Below, in pieces: positions 41,126 through 48,940 of a stretch of 52,793 nucleotides of DNA. This DNA comes from Lentisphaerota bacterium (GTDB lineage Bacteria; Verrucomicrobiota; Lentisphaeria; Oligosphaerales; JABHEG01). Positions within the stretch are counted from its first letter, which is position 1. Every line of letters starts with the position of its first letter. The position numbers were made by a program, and so were the translations under genes. The stretch lies in the NCBI GenBank assembly GCA_018676675.1, contig JABHEG010000138.1:1-52793 (forward strand). Direction: 5' to 3'. Under the pieces are notes generated by a model, which saw nothing but the letters and a program-made list of their open reading frames with translations, searched no databases and had not been told where the DNA came from.

Positions 41126-42004
41126 ATGTCAGTACACACCCCGGCGACTCGAATGATCTCCCTGGTCGTAGCATTGACGCCCATTCTGGTTGCAACAGCG
41201 CTGGGACAGGTGATCGGCGGATCGGCTCCAGGTTCCATCCGCGCAGCAATCAGTTACTCGACCACGCCTCCTGAAGAGATGAGAGCTCATGAGAAGCAGC
41301 GCTGCGTTTTTGACCTCTACCTTCCGGCCGGCCGTCCAGCGTTCGCCACGCTCGTGTGGTTTCATGAAGGTGATTTCCGCAGCGGGACCCGCACGATTCC
41401 GGAACTGCTCAGAACCGAGAGTTTCGCCGTGGCTGCGCCCGACTACCGTCTCGTCCCAACCGTGACATGCGAGGAAGCCATCCAAGACGCGGCACGGGCT
41501 GTTGCCTGCGTATTCCGCACCATTGAGAGTCTGGGCGGTGATCCAGGCCGGATCTTCCTCGGAGGCAGTGGCACAGGTGCTTACCTCGCCGAACTGATTG
41601 CGCTCGACCCGTCACTGCTTGCCGGCTGTGGATTGGCAGACGTGAGCGTGGCTGGGCTCGTCGCCATTAACGGCACAGCTTGCACGCACCCGGCGGTTGT
41701 TCAGGAACGCGGCGGCGAGGCGGTTGGGCGCATTATCGCCGACCGGTTTGCGCCCATGCACCATGTGCGCAGGGACGCCCCTCCCATTCTCCTTGCGACA
41801 GCTGATCGTCGTATTGAGACGAGTGAACTCTACGAATCGAACGCATACATGTGGCGGATGCTGCAGGTTGCAGGACACCGAACCAGCCGAATCTGCGAAC
41901 TGCAGGGATACGGGCGTAAGGACCTGGACATGTTCCTTCCGTTAGTAACCCGCTTCGTCCAAACGCAGTGTGCCTTGCTTGACGACAAGGGAGCCAACAA
42001 ATGA
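41126..42004 (+). CDS. Secreted alpha/beta-hydrolase paralogue, probably catalytically dead
   Basis: 292 residues from ATG 41126 (TTG 41120 is better spaced from GAGGA and possible). A signal peptide is at about residues 10-29. The fold and most surrounding sequence match the next gene (CVFDLYLP, TLVWFHEGDF, DYRLVPTVTCEEAIQDAA, PPILLATADRR). The catalytic residues do not. The nucleophile elbow, GSSAG in the paralogue, is GSGTG, so the nucleophile Ser becomes Gly149. The oxyanion loop HGGG is HEGD (80-83). The general-base His in GYGHGM is Arg264 in GYGRKD. Only the acid-site Asp227 remains. It overlaps the active-looking paralogue by 4 nt (ATGA), so the two are made together; a carbohydrate-binding or partner-regulating role is plausible. 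Confidence 0.8.
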   Translation: MSVHTPATRMISLVVALTPILVATALGQVIGGSAPGSIRAAISYSTTPPEEMRAHEKQRCVFDLYLPAGRPAFATLVWFHEGDFRSGTRTIPELLRTESFAVAAPDYRLVPTVTCEEAIQDAARAVACVFRTIESLGGDPGRIFLGGSGTGAYLAELIALDPSLLAGCGLADVSVAGLVAINGTACTHPAVVQERGGEAVGRIIADRFAPMHHVRRDAPPILLATADRRIETSELYESNAYMWRMLQVAGHRTSRICELQGYGRKDLDMFLPLVTRFVQTQCALLDDKGANK

Positions 42005-43398
42005 GCCCCACTCTGAAAGCTCACCGGCTGATAGGCAATGCTGCCCGGGCCTGTGCCCGAATACCGGTGCTGTGTCTGATTGCTCCTGCGCTGCTGTTCC
42101 CCGCCTGCCCACATGCTGCCACGATAACCTACAAGCGCGTCAGCAATCTTCCCTATTCCCAGGAACCGGAGGAGCAGCAGACAGACTACCAGAAGGAACG
42201 CTGTGTCCTCGACCTCTACTACCCGGAGAAGCGCACGGGATTCGCCACCGTCGTTTGGTACCATGGGGGGGGACTAACCGCTGGCAACAAACACTTCCCC
42301 GGCCTAACCGGGAAGCACCTTGGACTGGTCGCCGTCAACTATCGCCTCCACCCCGGAGTGTCATGCGAAACCGCCATCAGTGATGCCGCCGCCGCGCTTG
42401 CCTGGACGTTCAAGAACATCGCCACTTACGGGGGGGATCCCACACTGATTTTCGTTTCCGGATCCTCGGCTGGTGGATACCTCACCAGCATGCTGGGATT
42501 CGACAAGCGCTGGTTGGCGAAATACGGCGTTGATGCCGATGCTATAAAGGGGCTGATTCCCTACACCGGTCACACGATCACTCACATGACCGTGCGCAAG
42601 GAGCGCTATGCCCTGAACAGCAGAATCCCCGTCATCGATGAGTTTGCACCGATCTACCACGCCCGGGCGGATGCGCCCCCGGTACTGCTTCTCACCGGCG
42701 ACCGCAGGCTGGAAATGCTGGGACGCTGTGAGGAAAACGAGCTGTTTTACCGCGTGTTGAAAAACATCGGGCATCCCCACGTCGAGCACCTGGAGTTCGA
42801 GGGGTATGGCCACGGGATGAGTCATCCTGCAAACCCGGTGGCACTCAAATGGATCACCAAAGTGATTGGCTGCTCCCCCAAAGCACTCATTGTCCCGCTG
42901 GACTACTCCTGGAGCTATACCAAGCGAGACCGGAAGTACCCCTGGAGAAACAGGGGGACGAACGCGGAGAATGAGAAGAAGAAACCCAGCGTGGAACTCC
43001 TGACCGCAGTTGGCCGCGAAGGCAGCGGTTGCCTTGCCGTTCGCGACATCTCGACAGCGACAAACGCGTACGGGGAGAGTCCCGCCCTGCCCGTTCGCCC
43101 CGGCAGGGAATATGTTCTCACCGGATGGGTGAAGAATGAAGAAGTCGGTGACGGCATTGCCGGAGTCTGCTTCAACGTGACCCAGAGCGGCAGGATTCGG
43201 AAGCAAACGAAGAACACCAGGTTCCCGGCAACGGCAGAGTGGTCGCGCTTCGAAGTCGCTTGCCCTCCCGTTGCTGAGGGCATGGACGGACTGATTCTCT
43301 ACATCCTGCCACGCCCCCCCGGCCAGCCAAACACCACGACCGGAGCTGTACTGTTTGATGACCTCCGAATCTGCGAGCAGCCCAAAGCGAAGCAGTAA
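42001..43398 (+). CDS. Secreted carbohydrate esterase-like alpha/beta hydrolase with C-terminal CBM-like domain
   Basis: 465 residues. The start ATG 42001 overlaps the stop of the paralogue. The signal peptide is at about residues 20-40. The BD-FAE/acetyl-xylan-esterase-like fold has all parts: HGGG oxyanion loop (88-91), nucleophile Ser156 in GSSAG, Asp234 in LTGDRRLE, and His271 in GYGHGM. Residues about 310-465 form a jelly-roll CBM4/9-like domain (SGCLAVRDIS, REYVLTGWVKNEEVG, VLFDDLRICE) absent from the paralogue. It probably removes acetyl or aromatic esters from a polysaccharide outside the cytoplasm, preparing it for the glycosidases encoded just downstream. The next gene begins 29 bp later on the same strand. 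Confidence 0.82.
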   Translation: MSPTLKAHRLIGNAARACARIPVLCLIAPALLFPACPHAATITYKRVSNLPYSQEPEEQQTDYQKERCVLDLYYPEKRTGFATVVWYHGGGLTAGNKHFPGLTGKHLGLVAVNYRLHPGVSCETAISDAAAALAWTFKNIATYGGDPTLIFVSGSSAGGYLTSMLGFDKRWLAKYGVDADAIKGLIPYTGHTITHMTVRKERYALNSRIPVIDEFAPIYHARADAPPVLLLTGDRRLEMLGRCEENELFYRVLKNIGHPHVEHLEFEGYGHGMSHPANPVALKWITKVIGCSPKALIVPLDYSWSYTKRDRKYPWRNRGTNAENEKKKPSVELLTAVGREGSGCLAVRDISTATNAYGESPALPVRPGREYVLTGWVKNEEVGDGIAGVCFNVTQSGRIRKQTKNTRFPATAEWSRFEVACPPVAEGMDGLILYILPRPPGQPNTTTGAVLFDDLRICEQPKAKQ

Positions 43399-43427
43399 GG
43401 GCACGAGACCAAATAGGAACACGACGA

Positions 43428-46400
43428 ATGCGTAGGAACCTGCTCCTTGGCCCGATCATATTGGTGTGCTGCGTGGGAATGGTCCAGAGCGCGGATCTCT
43501 CCCCCTCCCCCGGACGCATTGCGGTGTTCGCGGATGCTCAAGCACCAAAGCTGACCCTCGGATGTGCCAACCCCAGGCGTTTGGGAGACCTCCTGCGTAC
43601 CCCGCAACGCAGCATCACGTTTCTGACTGCCGAACAGCTCGCCGCCCCGGAACAGCTGTCCACCAAATCCTTCGACCTGTTGGTACTTCCCTATGGTCCT
43701 GGCCTGCCCGAGGCCGCCACAGATTCGGTGCGGAGCTTCCTCAGAGCCGGCGGGGACTTCGTTTCCGTCGGCGGATATGCCTTCGACAATCTGTATGGAG
43801 GCAAGGCCAATCCTCTCCTGGAACTGCTGGAAGCCCCCGGGTTGGAGGAGGAGGACTCAATCGAACGTTGGCAGTCTGACCAAGCCGGGATCCAGGGCGC
43901 CGACCTCGACACGTTGGGCCGCTCGATTGTGCCGGATAGTCCGCACAGCGGGGCATCCTGCGTCCGCCTGCGTGTTCCGGACGGTCTGCCAAAGGCCTGG
44001 TACAACGTCAACCAGAGGGTGGCTGGGCTCGTCCCCGGCGAGAGCTATTCGGCCAGTTGCTGGATCAGAACAGAGGATGTGCACGGTGGCTTCGCCTACC
44101 TGGCGGTCGGCTTCTACGACGGCACAGGGACACGCCTTTCATTCGCCCAAAACACAGGCGGAACGAACTTCTGTGGAACCGCCAACTGGCGGAGGCTGCA
44201 ATGTCGATTCGAAGTGCCGCCCGGCACCGTGACTGTGAGAGTTGTCGGGAATCTCTACGGGTACGGCACAGCGTACTTCGATGATTTCTCCCTGAAATGG
44301 GCTGAGGTGGGTGGACTGAACACGCACTTCGGTCAAGAAGGAGATCAGCTCCGTTTCAGTCGGGATCAGATCGGTGTGTTCGATCCGTCATACCGTTTGG
44401 AGCAGGCTGTTTCGAGCCACACGTCACGCCATCAGCAAATCGTCACGAGTCCGTGTGATCTTCAGGCCTCTCTTGCGGGGTACGCGGCAGTTGGCATGAC
44501 CAGCCCAAACGACGCGGTCGGGCCCAAACCCCGTGCGCGGTGGACATCGCTCGTGCAAGGCCGGGACAGCTACGGACGCCTAACCGGTTCGTTGATGGGG
44601 CTGACGCACAACTTCAACGACACGTTCAAGCATTCGTTGTGGGCCTACGTCGGGGTGGAGAATCTCGACGTGTTCGACGGCTCGCACGCCACGTTCGACA
44701 TGGCCCTGCAGCAAGTGGTCGATCACATCCTGACCGGCGTGTTCCTGCACACGCCCACATCGGAGTTCATGCTCTACCGACCGGGTGAGCAAATGCGAGC
44801 GAATGTCAACCTCTGTAACTCAGGTAGGGAAACGCGCGACTTGCGTGTGATCGTTGAGGCCATGCTCGGTGATCGTGTTGTCGGTGCGGACGAACACGCG
44901 CTCTCTCTGACACCCGGCCAGGACGAGGCAGTCGCGTTCGAGTTGCCATGTCCCCGGACCACAACCGAGACGGTCTGCAAACTCCGCTACCAGCTGCGGA
45001 TGGGCCAACGCACCGTCGACACCGTCCGCACTGGTGTCTTTGTCCCGAACGGCCGTGAAGAGAGCGGATTCCCACTGTCGTTCAAGGACAACTACTTTCG
45101 CGCGGGAGGTCGCCCGATGATGCTGTTTGGGGTCAACCAGACGGGGGTCATGTTCGGGCCGCACTATGAGAATCCCCTCACCTGGGCCCAGGACTACGGA
45201 CGTTGCCGGGACTTCGGCTTCAATGTCTGGCGCGTCCTTCATGTGTCGGCCTTCGCAGACCCCGCGGGCTATCGTTTCGGGACGTTCAACATCGGCAACC
45301 CGCCCGAACGCCTGTTGCGGCGCATGGATGCTGCCTTCCAACTCGCCCAACACTACAACCTGGTGCCGATGCCGTGCTGGCACGACACCAAAGGAGGCGC
45401 TGCGGTCAGCGATCGCGAACTTGAGTTCCAGGCCGGCTTCGCACGCCGATACGGTGAACGCTACCGGAATCTCTCCGCGATGCTCTACGATGTGTCCAAT
45501 GAGACCACTGTCGACTACGCAGACGTGCCTGACCTGCAACGCGACTTCCGGGCGTTCCTCACCAGGCGTTACGGCCATGACGACGCACTGCGCGCAGCCT
45601 GGCAGGACCCTGAGGCGAGCCTGGCGAGTGCTCGCTACGCGAGGCCGGAAGGGCAGTGGCACAGCCGCCGGGATCGGGATATTGAGGTCTTCCGACTATA
45701 CGTCATGGAACGCTGGCTGACCGCAAGCATCAACACCGTCCGCGATACCGGGGACACCCATCCGGTCACAACCGAGAACTACGTATCCAAGCTTCCCGGG
45801 GGCGACCCGTTCGAGAGTCGGCGTCACCTCACCTTCGCCAACATGCACCACTACGGCGATTGGCAGCCCGGTTACGCGCGGTTCTTCGGCCGACGCATGC
45901 AGGGCAAAGGCCATGTCATCGGGGAGTTCGGTCGCAACAGCCACCCCGGGCAGGTGAACTTCAGGACCTACTGTCCGGAACCTGAAGCACTGGCCTACTT
46001 CCGCCGGGTCACTTTCTTGAACGCAGGGCTGGGTGCCGCGGGGCTGTTTGTCTGGGATGTGAAGGACATGCGCGGTTCCGGCTTCCCCTACGGTATCCAC
46101 TACCACAGCGAACTGGTGCCCAAGAAAGTCGGCTATCAGTTCCGGAACCTGGCTTTCTTTTTCCGTCGCTTCGCCCTGGAATTCCAGCCGGAGGCGCTTT
46201 GGTTCGTCGTGCCGGACCAACTTCTCCTGGGAGGCCGTCAGAACGATCTGCAGGTGCAGCTCTATTCCGCTCTGACGGCACTGACTCGAACGAACATCCA
46301 GTTCTCCACCATTCGGCAGTATGAACTGCCAAAGATCCTTGAGCACGCCCCCACCGCAATCATGCTCCCTCTGGCCTACATCCTGAGCGACGGCGACGTG

Positions 46401-47348
46401 GAGACACTTGTCGAATACGCGAGAAACGGGGGAACGGTCTACCTTTCCGGCGACTGCGCTTTCACGCCGGACCGTGAGGAGACACGCGGACACGTCCTCA
46501 CGACGCTCGTTGGCATCAAGCCGGGACACCGTCGCTACCCCGATCTGCGCTACCAGCTGGCTCCCGCTGTCTCGGCCGAGGCCGTACGCGACCTGCCCGC
46601 CTACGATGCCCGTCCGACCTATGAACTGAACCCAACAGGGGCGGATGTCCTCCGCCAAGCCGGCCCTTTCCCACTCGTCTGCGCACGTCGGGTCGGCAAG
46701 GGCAAGGTGGTTTTCGTGAATGATCCCATCGAACTGCATCTGTCTGAGGAGGAACTGCTCCCTGTCTATGCGGAGTTCGCAACACGGGCTGGGCTCAGAC
46801 CGTTGCTGAAGGCCCACACAGACTCCAAGCTGATTGCCCTCCAGACACACACAGAGCGGAAGGGCGCGTTGACGGTGGCGCTGAATGACGGTACGCAGGC
46901 ACAGACGGTAGACATAGGAGACGTTGAACTGGCCTGTCCCGCTGGAGCACAAGTCGCCGTACACCGCACGCGTTCCGGCGAAATCGTCGCTCTTGCGCTT
47001 GCGGGAAATGCTGCCATCGATGGGAAGCCCTTCCGGACGTCCACCGGGCACTTGCTGCTGGCTGCTCTGGACGAGAAAGACCTGCGCCGTTCACAAGCCA
47101 TCCTCGCTCTTCCGCTAAGCCGGGGTAACGTCGGTCTGGCGGGCATTGATGATGGACTCACCGCCCACGTTGGTGAAGTTGTCGATGGACACTGGATGAA
47201 CTACGAACGTATCCCCAACGGGCAACGCCTCGAAGTAGACGATCTCCGCGCCACGACGATGATCCTGCTGACCCGTCCCAAGGCACTCAAGAAGTGGGCC
47301 GGTAGAGTGGAAGACATGGTCCTGAAGCCGGAAGCAATGCCAAGATGA
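43428..47348 (+). CDS. Large secreted clan GH-A glycosidase with GATase1-like and CBM-like domains
   Basis: 1306 residues from ATG 43428, with AGGAA about 8 nt upstream; signal peptide about 1-21. Domains in order: a Rossmann/GATase1-like N-terminal domain (FDLLVLPYGPGLPEAATDSV; RAGGDFVSVGG); a CBM4/9-like jelly roll at about 140-290 (AWYNVNQRVAGLVPGESYS; AYFDDFSLKW); an Ig-like segment; then a GH5/GH42-like barrel from about 540 (FRAGGRPMMLFGVNQTG). Its catalytic pair is Glu692 (YDVSNETT) and Glu833 (VIGEFGRN). A beta-galactosidase trimerisation-like domain follows (NGGTVYLSGDCAFTPD), then a C-terminal beta domain. The substrate may be a beta-linked galactoside or related sugar, not proven. 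Its stop overlaps the next gene by 4 nt. Confidence 0.8.
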   Translation: MRRNLLLGPIILVCCVGMVQSADLSPSPGRIAVFADAQAPKLTLGCANPRRLGDLLRTPQRSITFLTAEQLAAPEQLSTKSFDLLVLPYGPGLPEAATDSVRSFLRAGGDFVSVGGYAFDNLYGGKANPLLELLEAPGLEEEDSIERWQSDQAGIQGADLDTLGRSIVPDSPHSGASCVRLRVPDGLPKAWYNVNQRVAGLVPGESYSASCWIRTEDVHGGFAYLAVGFYDGTGTRLSFAQNTGGTNFCGTANWRRLQCRFEVPPGTVTVRVVGNLYGYGTAYFDDFSLKWAEVGGLNTHFGQEGDQLRFSRDQIGVFDPSYRLEQAVSSHTSRHQQIVTSPCDLQASLAGYAAVGMTSPNDAVGPKPRARWTSLVQGRDSYGRLTGSLMGLTHNFNDTFKHSLWAYVGVENLDVFDGSHATFDMALQQVVDHILTGVFLHTPTSEFMLYRPGEQMRANVNLCNSGRETRDLRVIVEAMLGDRVVGADEHALSLTPGQDEAVAFELPCPRTTTETVCKLRYQLRMGQRTVDTVRTGVFVPNGREESGFPLSFKDNYFRAGGRPMMLFGVNQTGVMFGPHYENPLTWAQDYGRCRDFGFNVWRVLHVSAFADPAGYRFGTFNIGNPPERLLRRMDAAFQLAQHYNLVPMPCWHDTKGGAAVSDRELEFQAGFARRYGERYRNLSAMLYDVSNETTVDYADVPDLQRDFRAFLTRRYGHDDALRAAWQDPEASLASARYARPEGQWHSRRDRDIEVFRLYVMERWLTASINTVRDTGDTHPVTTENYVSKLPGGDPFESRRHLTFANMHHYGDWQPGYARFFGRRMQGKGHVIGEFGRNSHPGQVNFRTYCPEPEALAYFRRVTFLNAGLGAAGLFVWDVKDMRGSGFPYGIHYHSELVPKKVGYQFRNLAFFFRRFALEFQPEALWFVVPDQLLLGGRQNDLQVQLYSALTALTRTNIQFSTIRQYELPKILEHAPTAIMLPLAYILSDGDVETLVEYARNGGTVYLSGDCAFTPDREETRGHVLTTLVGIKPGHRRYPDLRYQLAPAVSAEAVRDLPAYDARPTYELNPTGADVLRQAGPFPLVCARRVGKGKVVFVNDPIELHLSEEELLPVYAEFATRAGLRPLLKAHTDSKLIALQTHTERKGALTVALNDGTQAQTVDIGDVELACPAGAQVAVHRTRSGEIVALALAGNAAIDGKPFRTSTGHLLLAALDEKDLRRSQAILALPLSRGNVGLAGIDDGLTAHVGEVVDGHWMNYERIPNGQRLEVDDLRATTMILLTRPKALKKWAGRVEDMVLKPEAMPR

Positions 47349-48808
47349 CCAAGCACCACGCTCCCTGGAGAATCACCGTGACACTCTCCCTCGCGTCGCT
47401 TTGTTTCAACACCGCAGCCCAGACACAGCCGTTGCAGATCGGCAACCGGGAGCAGCTGTTCCTGGACGATTACATGATCGCCCGAACGGGGAACATCTCC
47501 CGCCGAATCAACAGCGCCCGGAAACACCCGGAACCGGTCATCGCACCCGACAAGGTCTGGGAACGCAACATGACGGTTGTGTTCGGTACCGTGTTGTTCG
47601 ATGCCGAGGAGAAGACCTATAAGGCGTGGTACTATGCCGGCGGTCATGTGGGATACGCCGTCAGCACAGATGGACTGACGTGGGAGAAGCCCGAGCTCGA
47701 CGTTGTGACGTATGACGGCAGGAAAACCAACCTTGTCGTCGAACGCGGTAGATTCGGGGACTTCTTTGAGCTCTTTGGTGTGCTCAAAGATCCGACAGAC
47801 CCCGACCCGGCGCGGCGGTACAAGATGGCGTTCGTGACTCTGGATCGAGAGTTCGATGGCACCTACAGGCATCAGTTCCACCGCGGAGAGCGACGTGCCC
47901 TTGGCACAGCAGTGAGCCCCGATGGCATCCACTGGTCCATGGAGAGGGAGGTCGCCAGCACGGACGTGTGCGATATCAGCCGCTTCTACCAGGATCCTCA
48001 GACCGGGAAGTACATCCTGTTCGGACGTACCAAGATCACGCCGGATCGCGATGACGGCACCTGGAAAGTCGCGGGCTGGGGCCGGGCTGTGCATTACCTC
48101 GAGAGCCCCGATTTCCGCAACTGGAGCGCCGGAGAACTCGTACTGGCAGCCGACAATACAGATCCGAGTGGGGCTGAAGTCTACTCCCTGAGCGCGTTTC
48201 CGTACGAAGGCGTCACCATCGGTCTGGTGCAAATGTTCTATGCACTCCCGGACGAGTTGAATCTGGATGTGCAGCTCGGGATCAGCCGCGACGGACGACA
48301 CTTCCAGCGTGTATCGCCGCGCACCCCTTTCATTGCCGAAGGCCCAGTCGGCGCCTGGGATCGCTACAATATTTCAGTCGGCTGCCTGCCCCCGGTCGCG
48401 GTCGGGGATGAGCTCTGGTTCTATTACAGCGGGAGGACCTGTCGACATTCACCGTATGCGGGGCCTGACAACGGACCGAAGATCGGCCAAATCGGGCTGG
48501 CTAAGATCACGCGTGGACGGTTCGTGTCGCTGGAAGCAAGCTTCGACGGCGGGACACTCCTGACCAAGTCCTTCATCGTTGACGGCGATGTCCTTTACCT
48601 GAATGCAGATGCCCAGTACGGTCAGATCCTGGTCTCCCTTCAATCCCCCGACGGCAGCGAGATCGCCACGCGCACACTGAGCGGCAAGGATGGCGTGAAC
48701 ATCCACGCCAACTTCCGTGAACGCACACTGTCGGAATTGCGAGGCAAGCCGGCGCAGCTGCTGTTCACATTGCGTAACGCGCAACTCTACGGATTCTGCC
48801 TCAAATGA
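47345..48808 (+). CDS. Secreted GH32/GH43-like five-bladed propeller protein
   Basis: 487 residues; ATG 47345 overlaps the upstream stop (ATGA). The signal peptide is at about residues 8-25. Repeating propeller strands are seen: QLFLDDYMIARTGN, YKAWYYAGGHVGYAVSTDGLTWEKP, GTAVSPDGIHWSME, DVCDISRFYQDPQTGKYILFGR and LGISRDGRHFQRV. The LDDYMI opening and SxDGxxW bulges are typical of the GH32/62/43/68-like propellers common in PVC bacteria. Three acidic residues are expected; Asp in LDDY and Asp in DISRFYQD are candidates. A C-terminal beta-sandwich (GKPAQLLFTLRNAQLYGF) completes it. Translational coupling to the large glycosidase suggests that they act on the same glycan. The substrate is unknown. 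Confidence 0.8.
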   Translation: MTKHHAPWRITVTLSLASLCFNTAAQTQPLQIGNREQLFLDDYMIARTGNISRRINSARKHPEPVIAPDKVWERNMTVVFGTVLFDAEEKTYKAWYYAGGHVGYAVSTDGLTWEKPELDVVTYDGRKTNLVVERGRFGDFFELFGVLKDPTDPDPARRYKMAFVTLDREFDGTYRHQFHRGERRALGTAVSPDGIHWSMEREVASTDVCDISRFYQDPQTGKYILFGRTKITPDRDDGTWKVAGWGRAVHYLESPDFRNWSAGELVLAADNTDPSGAEVYSLSAFPYEGVTIGLVQMFYALPDELNLDVQLGISRDGRHFQRVSPRTPFIAEGPVGAWDRYNISVGCLPPVAVGDELWFYYSGRTCRHSPYAGPDNGPKIGQIGLAKITRGRFVSLEASFDGGTLLTKSFIVDGDVLYLNADAQYGQILVSLQSPDGSEIATRTLSGKDGVNIHANFRERTLSELRGKPAQLLFTLRNAQLYGFCLK

Positions 48809-48940
48809 TCGTGACCGTTAAGCTGGAGGTCTGCTTGCGTGTCCGGCAGTAGCGCCGCGCTCCGGGCGGCGTTTCTGGCGATCGCGGCACCGGGACAGCC
48901 AACGTCGCAAAAGACAAGACGTCGAACGATGGGAAGTGAT

